A stretch of DNA of 64,000 bases, from the NCBI RefSeq assembly GCF_019880635.1, contig NZ_JAINVX010000005.1, positions 331,196-395,195 of the forward strand. The letters run 5' to 3'. This document shows, in pieces, positions 8,970-18,282 of the stretch. The notes beneath the pieces are model-generated. The model ran no database searches, was not told where the DNA came from, and saw only the letters and a list, made by a program, of their open reading frames with translations. Source of the DNA: Hanstruepera marina (GTDB taxonomy: Bacteria; Bacteroidota; Bacteroidia; Flavobacteriales; Flavobacteriaceae). Made by a program: the position numbers and the translations under genes. The first letter of the stretch is position 1. The number at the start of each line of letters is the position of its first letter.

Positions 8970-10529
8970 TTAATGGCTTTTAGTAACCATTGCTTCAATT
9001 TGCTTTTCAACTTTGCCTAGACTCCAATCTCCAGCCGTTTGACTTGGCGGATAATCTTTGAATGTGGACAAGAAATTAAAGGCATAACTTTGAATAGCTA
9101 TAAGTATGTAAGCTCTATCAATGTACCAATCGTAATATGTATTGGACCCTTCATAAGCTTTTTCAAATGGGTCGCGTCGTAGATTGAATAATAAGGGAGC
9201 TCGTAATTCTACAAATGGTTCGAGCCATATTTGTAGTTGTCTTGCTCTATTTTCTAGAAACATGGCTTTCCAATCTCCAAAACGTAAGGCTGCAATAGAT
9301 CCACCATCATCTACATAAATAAAGCCTTCTCTTGGTGATTCTTTTGTTTTACCAGTTAAATAATCTAATTGGTTGTATCCGTCAATATGATTTTTATAGC
9401 TTCTGCCATTCAAGGAAGTACCTTTTGCCAATTGATCTTTGATATTTGGATTACCTGCAATAGCGGCAAAAGTTGGCAACCAATCTTCATGAGCTACAAT
9501 ACCATTTAAGGTTACATTTTCTGGAAAATGCCCAGGCCATTTTACAAAGGCAGGTACTCTAAAGGCTCCTTCCCAGCTACTGTTTTTCTCACCATGGAAA
9601 GGTGTTGTTCCAGCATCTGGCCAGGTGTTGTAATGTGGCCCATTATCGGTAGAATACATAACTACTGTATTATCGGCAATGCCTAATTCATCCAATAAAT
9701 CCAGTAATTGTCCAACATGCATATCATGCTCAATCATCCCATCGGTATATTCATCATGTCCTGGATTGCGCATGTCGTCTTTTACGTGTGTGCGAAAGTG
9801 CATTCTAGTAGCATTCCACCAAGTGAAGAATGGTTTTCCTGATTCTACCTGCTTTTTGATAAATGCTTTGGCAGCTTCGAGTGTCTCGTAATCGACATTT
9901 TCCATGCGTTTTTTGGTCAATGGGCCTGTATCTTCAATACGTTGTCCGCCTTTACCATCTGCCCAGCTGTGAATGACACCACGTGGACCGAATTTTTCTC
10001 TAAAGGTTTGTCCGTCTTTTAAGACCATATCACCAGGATAATCAAAGTTTTCTGGTTCTTCTTCAGCGTTTAAGTGATATAAATTTCCGTAGAACTCATC
10101 AAACCCATGCATGGTTGGTAAATGCTCATCACGATCGCCTTGATGATTTTTACCGAACTGACCTGTAGCATAGCCTTGACTTTTAAGAACGGTTGCCATG
10201 GTGACATCGGTTTTTTGCCAACCTTCCTTGGCGCCTGGCATACCAACTTTAGTCATTCCTGTTCTAACAGGGACTACACCGCCAATAAAGGCTGCACGAC
10301 CTGCTGTACAAGATTGCTGTGCATAATAATCAGTAAAGCCAACACCTTCTTTGGCGATACGATCAATGTTGGGTGTTTTGTAACCCATCATACCACGGTT
10401 ATTGTGGCTAATGTTCCAAGTGCCAATGTCGTCTCCCCATATCACTAAAATATTGGGTTTTTTGTTGTTTTGAGAAATTGCCAGCAAGGGAGCTAATGCT
10501 AGCAAAAAAAGAATGTTTATTTTTTTCAT
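8970..10529 (-). CDS. Secreted arylsulfatase
   Basis: The 519-residue product has a Sec signal peptide ending near LAISQ (about residue 20) and a sulfatase domain beginning PNILVIWGDDIG (metal-binding Asp33 and Asp34). The modification signature is CTAGR at Cys74, a C-x-A-x-R variant with Ala in place of the more common Pro, still within the known C/S-x-P/A-x-R pattern. The later metal-site segment MYSTDNGPHYNTWPDAG is intact. It should hydrolyse sulfate esters in the periplasm after formylglycine formation. It follows the DUF6515 gene by 47 bases, a pairing that suggests shared regulation. Confidence 0.9.
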   Translation of the reverse strand: MKKINILFLLALAPLLAISQNNKKPNILVIWGDDIGTWNISHNNRGMMGYKTPNIDRIAKEGVGFTDYYAQQSCTAGRAAFIGGVVPVRTGMTKVGMPGAKEGWQKTDVTMATVLKSQGYATGQFGKNHQGDRDEHLPTMHGFDEFYGNLYHLNAEEEPENFDYPGDMVLKDGQTFREKFGPRGVIHSWADGKGGQRIEDTGPLTKKRMENVDYETLEAAKAFIKKQVESGKPFFTWWNATRMHFRTHVKDDMRNPGHDEYTDGMIEHDMHVGQLLDLLDELGIADNTVVMYSTDNGPHYNTWPDAGTTPFHGEKNSSWEGAFRVPAFVKWPGHFPENVTLNGIVAHEDWLPTFAAIAGNPNIKDQLAKGTSLNGRSYKNHIDGYNQLDYLTGKTKESPREGFIYVDDGGSIAALRFGDWKAMFLENRARQLQIWLEPFVELRAPLLFNLRRDPFEKAYEGSNTYYDWYIDRAYILIAIQSYAFNFLSTFKDYPPSQTAGDWSLGKVEKQIEAMVTKSH

Positions 10530-10576
10530 AAGGTTTAGTTTATCGATTAATAGTTTAATTAAATTTCTCTATTTGA

Positions 10577-11692
10577 TTACTCTTTCTTCACTTCTACAAT
10601 TTCGTACATGTCTTTACCGTCTACTTGAATAGGTTGGTAATATGTCTCGCCAAATTGCACATAGGTAACATCACCTATTTTAACTTCTTCACCACCTTCA
10701 GGTAATCCAGGAACAATGGTTCCAGCGGTTGCTGGAACTACAATATAGCCATCTTTGTTTTGTTCATAGAAAGCACCGCCATAGTAATAGTTAGTGGTAT
10801 TGTTTACTTCAACCTTTTCAGCTTCGTCAGGTATCTCTGGAACTTCTGCGCCTACAGGGGCTTGAACAGCTACAAAACCATCTTCAGTTTTAAGGTAATA
10901 ATTACCATTTTCGTAGTGGTATTCCTCATCATTGTCATCATTATTGTCGTTAACAATACTTACTATAATTGCTGTTGTTGCCAAAGAGGTTACAAAATAA
11001 CCCCAAGGGTGGTAATAGGGTCCCCAATAAAAAGGAGTAAAGGGATGATAGAAATACGGTCTGTGGCAGTAATAGTGGTATCCTCCATATGCGTATGGCG
11101 GTCTTGCGTATGCCCGAGGACTAGGGCGAACATACGTGTTTCTTCTGTTAACATTAACGGTTCTACTATTATCTATATTAATATTTCTTCTATTGCCACT
11201 ATTAACATTGTTGCCTCGGTTTCCGCTTCCTCTATTGCCACTTCTATCTTTAACATTTGAAGTTTTACGATTACGGGTGTCTAATTTAGGGGCTGACTTG
11301 TCGCGTGTTGATTTATCGCGTGCAGACCTGTTGCCAGTTGTCGACCTATCTCTTGAAGCATTATTGTTTGTAGTACGATTGGTACTTCTATTAGGCATTT
11401 TATTTTTGGAATAGCTCCTATTGGTGCTTTTGTTATGGCCACCATTAATACTTCTATTTGGTGTTCTATTAGTTGTTGTTGGCCTTGTAGTTGCTTTATT
11501 TCTACTTGAGCTTCTATTCGTGGTGGCTCTATTGTTTGATGGCCTGCTTGTAGGTCTTGACATTGTATGCCCTCCACCTCTTGAGGCATTATGTCTCATG
11601 CGTTGTGCACTTATTTCTGAAGGAAGTATAAGAGCAAAAAAGACTAAAACTATTCCAAGTAGGTGTTTAATATTTAAATTATATGTTGACAT
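10577..11692 (-). CDS. DUF6515-type exported protein with long Arg/Asn/Ser-rich region
   Basis: This 371-residue protein has a signal peptide (to about ISAQ, residue 29), then about 130 residues of low-complexity sequence rich in Arg, Asn, Ser and Thr with repeated NRS/NRT units (residues 40-190), a Tyr/Pro/His-rich stretch (PYFYHPFTPFYWGPYYHPWG), a hydrophobic helix (TSLATTAIIVSIV) and three related C-terminal repeats of the form YY-x-GG/F-Y, ending in TYYQPIQVDGKDMYEIVEV. That ending matches my memory of DUF6515. Function is unknown. The strongly basic region could bind an anionic, perhaps sulfated, polymer, which would fit the neighbouring sulfatases; that is inference only. Confidence 0.75.
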   Translation of the reverse strand: MSTYNLNIKHLLGIVLVFFALILPSEISAQRMRHNASRGGGHTMSRPTSRPSNNRATTNRSSSRNKATTRPTTTNRTPNRSINGGHNKSTNRSYSKNKMPNRSTNRTTNNNASRDRSTTGNRSARDKSTRDKSAPKLDTRNRKTSNVKDRSGNRGSGNRGNNVNSGNRRNINIDNSRTVNVNRRNTYVRPSPRAYARPPYAYGGYHYYCHRPYFYHPFTPFYWGPYYHPWGYFVTSLATTAIIVSIVNDNNDDNDEEYHYENGNYYLKTEDGFVAVQAPVGAEVPEIPDEAEKVEVNNTTNYYYGGAFYEQNKDGYIVVPATAGTIVPGLPEGGEEVKIGDVTYVQFGETYYQPIQVDGKDMYEIVEVKKE

Positions 11693-11725
11693 GATTTGTA
11701 ATTTTTTTATTAAAATGTATGGTTG

Positions 11726-12451
11726 TTACTTTTTTAGAATACTTATCATTCTTGCAGTAGGAGGAGGCATAAAACTAAAAGCCGATTCAGGCACTATTGG
11801 GTTTAATGACCAATTGCTAAAAGTTGACTCATATTGCATATTAGATTTAGCCTTGTTAATTAACACAAAATGTTTAGGCAATAAAAACGTTTCGTTAGAT
11901 ACCCATATTTGGACACTTAAATCTTTATTTTGAGCCATGATATGATAACACTCTTCCCCATGAATAGTCTTTTTGCCTAGATAGGAAATACTATCAAATT
12001 GATCTATTATATCGTCCGTAAAACTTGGGTAGAAAAAATCGGCAGCAGGAAAAACAAAATCATAATTTTCATGCATGGTGTCAATCATTTCAATGGTTGT
12101 TTCAGGAGCTTCTAGAGTTACATAATTATTTTCATCATAATTGTAATAAGTCATATAAGTACCGTCATACCAAAAACCTACTTTACCTTTATTACCATTT
12201 TTCCTAACCAAGAGTTTGCTTGGGCCAGAAAAGGTAATAGAGTTTGTTGAAAATTGGGTTACAACGTTGCCATTTTCATCAAATTCATCAGATGAATGAG
12301 CTAGATTAAAAGAAACAGCTTCTAAATTGCCAATATTGTCAGCCATTTTGTCGAGAATAAAAATAGCAGTGGAATCGTGGTCTTTTGTTGTTTGTCCGAA
12401 ACCTAGTAATCCAGTAATTAGGAAAGAGTAAAATATAATGTGCTTTTTCAT
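11726..12451 (-). CDS. DUF2092 periplasmic protein
   Basis: The 241-residue product has a signal peptide ending near GFGQ (residue 20) and a single beta-rich domain. The pattern KLLVRKNGNKGKVGFWYDGTYMTYYNYDENNYV resembles the DUF2092 family, whose fold is like that of lipoprotein carriers such as LolA. Function is unknown. It is the first gene of the leftward run DUF2092-DUF6515-sulfatase 2 (gaps of 33 and 47 bases). A palindrome 72-89 bases upstream may be an operator. Confidence 0.75.
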   Translation of the reverse strand: MKKHIIFYSFLITGLLGFGQTTKDHDSTAIFILDKMADNIGNLEAVSFNLAHSSDEFDENGNVVTQFSTNSITFSGPSKLLVRKNGNKGKVGFWYDGTYMTYYNYDENNYVTLEAPETTIEMIDTMHENYDFVFPAADFFYPSFTDDIIDQFDSISYLGKKTIHGEECYHIMAQNKDLSVQIWVSNETFLLPKHFVLINKAKSNMQYESTFSNWSLNPIVPESAFSFMPPPTARMISILKK

Positions 12452-12522
12452 GTGATGGTAGTTTTATGAAATTTTAACCTGTACATAACTCAAATAGTTA
12501 TAAGTTTTATAAAAGTAAGAAA

Positions 12523-12540
12523 TTACATCGTGTAATGTAA
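12523..12540. promoter_or_regulatory. Palindrome upstream of the sulfatase cluster
   Basis: TTACAT and ATGTAA are separated by six bases, giving a two-fold site of the size bound by Crp/Fnr dimers. It lies about 70 bases upstream of the DUF2092 start. No second copy was seen elsewhere in the cluster, so its role is uncertain. Confidence 0.3.
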
Positions 12541-12651
12541 TGCTTTTTTGTAATAGATTTGGAACTTAACTTTTTAATAATAAAGAAAAAGAGTTAAGTA
12601 ATAAAAGTAGCGAAATATTTTCCGCAAAAAAAATTTAAATTGAAGAACGAG

Positions 12652-13926
12652 CTACCATTCGTTAATTTTATTAGAGTCTAGCTTAATAAAAATAAACAAT
12701 AAAATAGTGAAGCCCCAAAGTCCAGAGCCTCCATAGCTAAAGAAAGGTAGTGGTATTCCTATGGTCGGAATGAGTCCCATAACCATTCCAATATTAATCA
12801 TAAAATGAAAGAATAAAATAGAGGCCACGCTGTAACCATAAACCCGACTAAATTGTGATTTTTGCATTTCAGCAAGCCTTAATATGCGTAATAACAGTAA
12901 CACAAAAACAATAACAACAAGTGCACTTCCTAAAAACCCCCATTCTTCACCAACCGTACTGAAAATATAATCGGTGTGTTGTTCTGGTACAAATTTCCCT
13001 GTTGTACGTGTGCCTTCTAGAAATCCTTTTCCATTGAAACCACCTGAACTAATGGCCTTTTCAGATTCGTAAAGATTATATAAAATATCGCGACGCATTT
13101 GTTCAATTTTTTCAGGATCTTTTTCTAAACGTAACCAAAGGCTAATACGGTCTTGTTGATGTGGTTGCAATATTTTTTGATAGAAAAGGTTGACTCCAAA
13201 TGTCAAGATGACTGCCGCTAAAAGCATAGCAATAGGTTGGATTATAGAAGGTTTTTTCTTCCGTAGAAAATGAAAGCCAAAAACAATAACACTAGTTGCA
13301 GCAATAGTAATTAAGGGGCCAAATTTTAATGCTGCTACAGATATTAAACCAAGGACGACTATTATCCATAAATATATTTTTGGTAAACCTTCACGATAAA
13401 GAACAAAAAAGAATGAGCCATATACTAAAGTGCTTCCTGCATCATTTTGTAAAAGCACAAGAACAGCAGGTAGTGCAATGATAACACAGAGTCTTATTTG
13501 GTCTTTAAACGATTTAATGTCTGTATTCATGTCGCTAACATATTTAGCCACTGCAAGTGCCGTTGCAGCTTTGGCAAACTCACTTGGTTGTATGGTCATG
13601 CCTCCTATACCATACCATGATGTAGCTCCATTAACGTTTTTTCCAAAAACAAATAAGCCGGCTAAAGATAAAAGGCCTATTAAATAAATAATACTGGAGA
13701 AACGTTCATAAAATTTAGCTTCAATGGATAATAATATAACTATCAATAAAAACGTAAGCATTATAAAAACCAACTGCTTGCCATAAGGTTGTGTAAAGTC
13801 GAAATAATCGATTGTTTCACCAATATGCGAAGCCGATAAAATATTCATCCATCCAAAACCTACTAAAAGTAAGAACAATACTATGGTAATCCAATCAAAC
13901 TTAAAGTATCTATCGGTTTGTCTCAT
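12652..13926 (-). CDS. rodA: Rod-shape-determining glycosyltransferase RodA
   Basis: A 424-residue polytopic membrane protein of the SEDS family, with about ten hydrophobic segments and conserved blocks such as TIQPSEFAK, LVLLQNDAGSTLVY, EQHTDYIFSTVGEEWGF and the C-terminal IPTIGIPLPFFSYGGSG. SEDS proteins polymerise lipid II glycan strands together with a class B PBP; RodA works with PBP2 in cell elongation. The gene is the last of the leftward mreB-mreC-mreD-mrdA-rodA operon and overlaps the end of mrdA by 17 bases, consistent with coupled translation. Confidence 0.95.
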   Translation of the reverse strand: MRQTDRYFKFDWITIVLFLLLVGFGWMNILSASHIGETIDYFDFTQPYGKQLVFIMLTFLLIVILLSIEAKFYERFSSIIYLIGLLSLAGLFVFGKNVNGATSWYGIGGMTIQPSEFAKAATALAVAKYVSDMNTDIKSFKDQIRLCVIIALPAVLVLLQNDAGSTLVYGSFFFVLYREGLPKIYLWIIVVLGLISVAALKFGPLITIAATSVIVFGFHFLRKKKPSIIQPIAMLLAAVILTFGVNLFYQKILQPHQQDRISLWLRLEKDPEKIEQMRRDILYNLYESEKAISSGGFNGKGFLEGTRTTGKFVPEQHTDYIFSTVGEEWGFLGSALVVIVFVLLLLRILRLAEMQKSQFSRVYGYSVASILFFHFMINIGMVMGLIPTIGIPLPFFSYGGSGLWGFTILLFIFIKLDSNKINEW

Positions 13927-15877
13927 TAGCAGGTATCGTTATGGTTTGGTTTTGAGCTTCTACTGGTTTGTTAACTGTCTCTAGTTTTTCTGGCAAATCA
14001 ATTAATTGATATTGAGATTCGGCATTGATTTTAAATGGCTCTCTAGAAAACGGTTTTTGATATTCATTTTCTAGACTATGTGTTAAAACCCAATTTTCTA
14101 AATCAGTTCTACTGATTTTATCATTAATATATTTCTCAATCATTAAACTGGCTATTCTACCAGCAAATCGAGCACCATAATATCCGTTTTCAACAAATAC
14201 AGCTATGGCTATTTTGGGATTGTCTTTTGGAGCAAAAGCCACAAATATGGAATGGTCTGTTAATTGCGTACGCTGACCATCAATTACTGTGAAATTCTCT
14301 GCAGTACCTGTTTTGCCACAAATTTCAATACCAGGTACTTGCAAAAAGTGAGCTGTTCCTTTATTGTAAACATCATATAAGCCTTGAATTACAGGCTCAA
14401 AATGATTTTCATTTATTGTTGTTTGATGTTTGGTTACAAAATCTTTATTTATTTCTTGACCTTCAATATCTTTTATAATATGTGGTGTGTAATAGTAGCC
14501 TCTGTTGGCAATGGCAGCAGTCATATTTGCTAGATGAATAGGAGTTACTTGAATCTCACCTTGACCTATAGCATTTGAAATTATTGTTGTAGCTCCCCAA
14601 TTAAAATCTGGGTACCACTTGTCGTAATAAGCCCCATCGGGTATGTTTCCTTTTTTTCCAATAGGTAAATCGGTGCCTAAATATTGTCCTAAACCAAAGC
14701 TTTTTATATGATTACTCCAAATATCCATGGCTTTATGAGAATCATCATATTTATCTACTGTTTTTCTGAAAGCATTGGCGAAATAGGAGTTGCAAGATTT
14801 TGCAATACCTAAATTTAGACTACGTCTGCCACCGCCACAGTGGCAGCCCATTTTTCCGTTTCGTCCATAATGATAAACACCTGAACAACTTACAGCAGTT
14901 TCAGTAGTAATAACACCTTCTTGTAAAGCTGTTAAAGCTACAAGTGCTTTAAACGGTGATCCTGGTTCGTGCTCACGTAAAAGACTTTTGTCTATAAGGG
15001 GTAAATGAATACTATCGTTATGGAGTTTGGTGTAGTTTCTTGACCGTTTTCTTCCAACCAAAAGGTTTGGGTTGTATGATGGCGCAGAAACTAATGTTAA
15101 AATTTCACCAGTCGATGGTTCTATGGCAACGATACCTCCTTTTTTATTTTTCATTAGCCATTCGCCATACTCCTGTAATTTGGAATCAATAGTGATAGTA
15201 ATGTCTTTGCCTTGTTGAGGTAAGGTGTCAAATTTTCCCTCCTTGTAAGGGCCAATGTCACGATTAAATCGGTCTTTTTGAATAAATTTAATGCCTTTAA
15301 CGCCACGTAGTTCTTCTTCATAAGATAATTCTACACCTTGTTTGCCAATTAAATCACCCATTTTATAGTAAGGCGATTTTTCAATTTGACTTTGGGTAAC
15401 TTCGGCTATAAAACCCAAAACATTGGCTGCGTATTGTGTTTGGTAATCGCGCAATAATCGTTTTTGTATGTAGAACCCTTCATATTTACGCATTTTTTCC
15501 TGAAGCACAGCATAGTCTTCCTTTGACAAATGCGGAATAAAGACATAAGGTAAACGCGGTGAGTACCTATATGCTTTTTCGTAAGTTTTTATAAACTGTT
15601 CCTTGGTTATCTTTAAAAGTGAGCAAAATTCAGCAGTATCTAATGGTTTAACTTCTCTTGGAATAACCATAACATCGTAAGACGGTTGGTTGCCTACCAA
15701 AAGCTTCCCATTTCTGTCATAAACAAAACCACGTTTAGGGTAATCATATACTTTTCTAATGGCATTATCCTCATACAAATTATGAGCTGATGAGGTGTAA
15801 ACTTGTAAATAAAATAGACGCCCAATAAAGGTGAGACCTACAATTATTATTAAAAAGAAAAGTAAAAGTTGTCGCAT
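13910..15877 (-). CDS. mrdA: Penicillin-binding protein 2 (elongation transpeptidase)
   Basis: The 655-residue product has a short cytoplasmic tail, one N-terminal transmembrane helix (about 4-24), a pedestal/dimerisation region and a C-terminal transpeptidase domain. Active-site motifs are present: SxxK as GSPFK (about residue 308), SxN as SCNSY, and KTG in CGKTGTAEN. It cross-links peptidoglycan during elongation and is the partner of RodA. The HCGG segment after the SxxK motif is seen in related flavobacterial PBP2 proteins. The gene abuts mreD (shared base at 15877) and overlaps rodA, so it is part of one operon. Confidence 0.94.
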   Translation of the reverse strand: MRQLLLFFLIIIVGLTFIGRLFYLQVYTSSAHNLYEDNAIRKVYDYPKRGFVYDRNGKLLVGNQPSYDVMVIPREVKPLDTAEFCSLLKITKEQFIKTYEKAYRYSPRLPYVFIPHLSKEDYAVLQEKMRKYEGFYIQKRLLRDYQTQYAANVLGFIAEVTQSQIEKSPYYKMGDLIGKQGVELSYEEELRGVKGIKFIQKDRFNRDIGPYKEGKFDTLPQQGKDITITIDSKLQEYGEWLMKNKKGGIVAIEPSTGEILTLVSAPSYNPNLLVGRKRSRNYTKLHNDSIHLPLIDKSLLREHEPGSPFKALVALTALQEGVITTETAVSCSGVYHYGRNGKMGCHCGGGRRSLNLGIAKSCNSYFANAFRKTVDKYDDSHKAMDIWSNHIKSFGLGQYLGTDLPIGKKGNIPDGAYYDKWYPDFNWGATTIISNAIGQGEIQVTPIHLANMTAAIANRGYYYTPHIIKDIEGQEINKDFVTKHQTTINENHFEPVIQGLYDVYNKGTAHFLQVPGIEICGKTGTAENFTVIDGQRTQLTDHSIFVAFAPKDNPKIAIAVFVENGYYGARFAGRIASLMIEKYINDKISRTDLENWVLTHSLENEYQKPFSREPFKINAESQYQLIDLPEKLETVNKPVEAQNQTITIPANETNR

Positions 15878-16380
15878 TATTTTTTTCTACTAAAAATGAC
15901 AGTTGTAATTACGCATAAGAGTAAGGTAAATATACCAGAAAACAACGTTTTTTTAAGCACTAAAAGTATATTGCTTAAGTTAAAAATTTCTAGCGAAAAT
16001 AAAATGAGATGATGTATAAATATTATTATTATAAAATAGATGACTTTGGCACCAAAGTCAACCTGTTTGAATTTTATAGTTTGATGTTCATATATTGATC
16101 CAAAACAAAATTTTAGAATAACTGGTCTTATAAATGCAATAGTAACCGATGCAGCAGCATGAACGCCTCCTGAGTCTGAAAATAAATCTATTGATAAACC
16201 CAATAAGAAGCTTAAAAAAATAAACGCAATTCGGTTGTTGTTAATTGGGAAAAGGCAAATAAAAATAACGTATAAATACGGATTAATATCCCCTAAAAAA
16301 TTGATATGGTTAAGTACGGCAACCTGTAATAAAACCAACGCAATAAACTGAATTGTATGTGAGATAATGGTATTATTCAT
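15877..16380 (-). CDS. mreD: Rod-shape-determining protein MreD
   Basis: A small (167-residue), very hydrophobic protein with about five transmembrane segments, consistent with MreD, the integral membrane part of the elongasome. It overlaps the end of mreC by eight bases and touches mrdA, so it is translated as part of the mre operon. Sequence conservation in MreD is weak; the call relies largely on size, topology and position between mreC and mrdA. Confidence 0.88.
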   Translation of the reverse strand: MNNTIISHTIQFIALVLLQVAVLNHINFLGDINPYLYVIFICLFPINNNRIAFIFLSFLLGLSIDLFSDSGGVHAAASVTIAFIRPVILKFCFGSIYEHQTIKFKQVDFGAKVIYFIIIIFIHHLILFSLEIFNLSNILLVLKKTLFSGIFTLLLCVITTVIFSRKK

Positions 16381-17188
16381 TATTCAGTAGGTTGTTTATT
16401 TCTTTCCTATCTGTATTTTCTATAATATACACATGTTCTATATTGGTCATGTCATTGAACAAATTAACTTCAATGGTGTAGAAATTTTCAGCCGAATCTA
16501 AATTGAAGGTTTCAATGGTGCCAATAGGAATCCCTTTCGGGAAAATTATTGAACGACCAGATGTAACAATGGTGTCTCCTTTTTTTAAGGGCGCTATTTT
16601 TGAAATTTCATGTAATTGAACACGGTTTGGGTTTTTTGTGTCCCACTCCAAAGATCCAAAATGGTTGGTGTTTTTTAGTTGTGCACTAATTTTGATATTG
16701 GTGTTTAATACAGAGATAACAGTAGCATACTTGTTACTGGTTTCATCAACAATTCCTAAAATACCTTTTGAGGTTATTACGCCGAAATCTTGACTTATAC
16801 TATCGTTTTTTCCTTTATTTAGAAGTAAAACGTTATTGGTTGACGCGTAACTGTTTTTAATGATTCTGGCAGGTGTAAATTTATAATTGCTTGAAAAACG
16901 CGTGCTATCAATAAAACCTTCTTGGGGTTTACCTGATGAGTTATAAAGCAGAGATTTTAAATAATTATTTTCTTCCTGAAGCAGTTCGTTTTGTGATTTT
17001 AAATTAAAAAACGATTGTATGTTATTGGCCGAATTGTAAATGCCACCCGTTAAAAAATTAGCTGAATTAATAAATCTGCTTTTGTGGTATGAATGAGACT
17101 GAATAGTGAAAACTAAAGACAGAAACAGTAAAAACAAATACAACAAAAACGTTTTGTTTCTTAAAAAGAAGTTTATAATTTGTTGCAT
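16373..17188 (-). CDS. mreC: Rod-shape-determining protein MreC
   Basis: The 271-residue product has one N-terminal transmembrane helix (about 12-30), a coiled-coil segment (about 55-85, NLKSQNELLQEENNYLKSLL) and a periplasmic beta-rich domain, the standard MreC architecture. MreC links cytoplasmic MreB filaments to the periplasmic PBP2 and is thought to activate it. It begins ten bases after mreB ends. The length is normal for the Bacteroidota. Confidence 0.94.
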   Translation of the reverse strand: MQQIINFFLRNKTFLLYLFLLFLSLVFTIQSHSYHKSRFINSANFLTGGIYNSANNIQSFFNLKSQNELLQEENNYLKSLLYNSSGKPQEGFIDSTRFSSNYKFTPARIIKNSYASTNNVLLLNKGKNDSISQDFGVITSKGILGIVDETSNKYATVISVLNTNIKISAQLKNTNHFGSLEWDTKNPNRVQLHEISKIAPLKKGDTIVTSGRSIIFPKGIPIGTIETFNLDSAENFYTIEVNLFNDMTNIEHVYIIENTDRKEINNLLNNE

Positions 17189-17198
17189 GGTTTAAATG

Positions 17199-18227
17199 CT
17201 ATTTTATCAATACGCTTTTGTATTTAGATAAGTTTTTAAGTGTAATTCCCGTTCCGCGAACTACTGCCCGTAAAGGGTCTTCAGCAATATAAACAGGTAA
17301 ATCCGTTTTTTGAGATAATCGTTTATCAAGCCCACGAAGCATAGATCCGCCTCCAGCTAAATAAATACCTGTATTATAAATATCAGCAGCTAATTCAGGA
17401 GGTGTTTGCGATAAAGTTTCCATGACAGCATCTTCAATACGTAAAATAGATTTATCTAAAGCTTTGGCAATTTCGCGGTATGATATAGAAACCTGTTTAG
17501 GTTTACCAGTTAACAGATCACGACCTTGAACGCTCATGTCTTCTGGTGGCAATTCTAAATCTTCAGTTGCCGCACCAATTTGGATTTTTATTTTTTCGGC
17601 AGTACGCTCACCAACATATAAATTGTGTTGCGTACGCATATAGTATATGATATCGTTTGTAAACACATCACCAGCAATTTTTACCGACTTATCACAGACG
17701 ATGCCGCCAAGAGCAATAACGGCAATTTCCGTAGTTCCTCCACCTATATCAACAATCATGTTTCCTTTAGGTTGCATGATGTCTACACCAATACCAATGG
17801 CAGCAGCCATAGGCTCGTGAATTAAGTAAACCTCTTTACCGTTAACACGCTCGGCACTTTCTTTAACCGCTCGCATTTCTACTTCGGTAATACCAGAAGG
17901 AATACAGATTACCATTCGTAGTGATGGTGGGAATAACTTCTTTTTAAGTGCAGGAATGTTTTTAATAAACATACTTATCATTTGCTCACTGGCATCAAAA
18001 TCAGCAATTACACCATCTTTTAATGGCCTAATGGTTTTAATGTTTTCATGAGTTTTTCCCTGCATCATGCTGGCTTCTTTACCAACTGCAATAATTTTTC
18101 CTGAAATTCGATCTCTGGCAACAATAGAGGGGCTATCTACAACCACCTTATCATTGTGGATGATAAGTGTATTGGCGGTTCCTAAATCGATTGCAATTTC
18201 TTCGGTTAAGAAGTCAAAAAATCCCAT
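17199..18227 (-). CDS. mreB: Rod-shape-determining actin-like protein MreB
   Basis: A 342-residue actin-fold ATPase with the phosphate-1 motif EIAIDLGTANT near the N-terminus, the phosphate-2 motif VDIGGGTTEIAV around residue 160 and the adenosine motif YLAGGGSMLRG near residue 290. It polymerises on the inner membrane and guides insertion of new side wall. It is the first gene of the mre operon and lies 55 bases downstream of purH, a common order in Flavobacteriaceae. No strong terminator is seen between purH and mreB, so the two may share transcripts. Confidence 0.97.
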   Translation of the reverse strand: MGFFDFLTEEIAIDLGTANTLIIHNDKVVVDSPSIVARDRISGKIIAVGKEASMMQGKTHENIKTIRPLKDGVIADFDASEQMISMFIKNIPALKKKLFPPSLRMVICIPSGITEVEMRAVKESAERVNGKEVYLIHEPMAAAIGIGVDIMQPKGNMIVDIGGGTTEIAVIALGGIVCDKSVKIAGDVFTNDIIYYMRTQHNLYVGERTAEKIKIQIGAATEDLELPPEDMSVQGRDLLTGKPKQVSISYREIAKALDKSILRIEDAVMETLSQTPPELAADIYNTGIYLAGGGSMLRGLDKRLSQKTDLPVYIAEDPLRAVVRGTGITLKNLSKYKSVLIK

Positions 18228-18282
18228 GGGCTTTAAGTAAATTTTTGAGGTTAATTAAGTCTATCTCGTAAATGTAATAAAA

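Noticed and set aside
10760..11933. Long open frames on the plus strand opposite the DUF6515 gene
   Set aside because: They mirror the low-complexity Arg/Asn/Ser codons of the real gene and encode Leu/Val/Ile-rich strings with no signal of their own.
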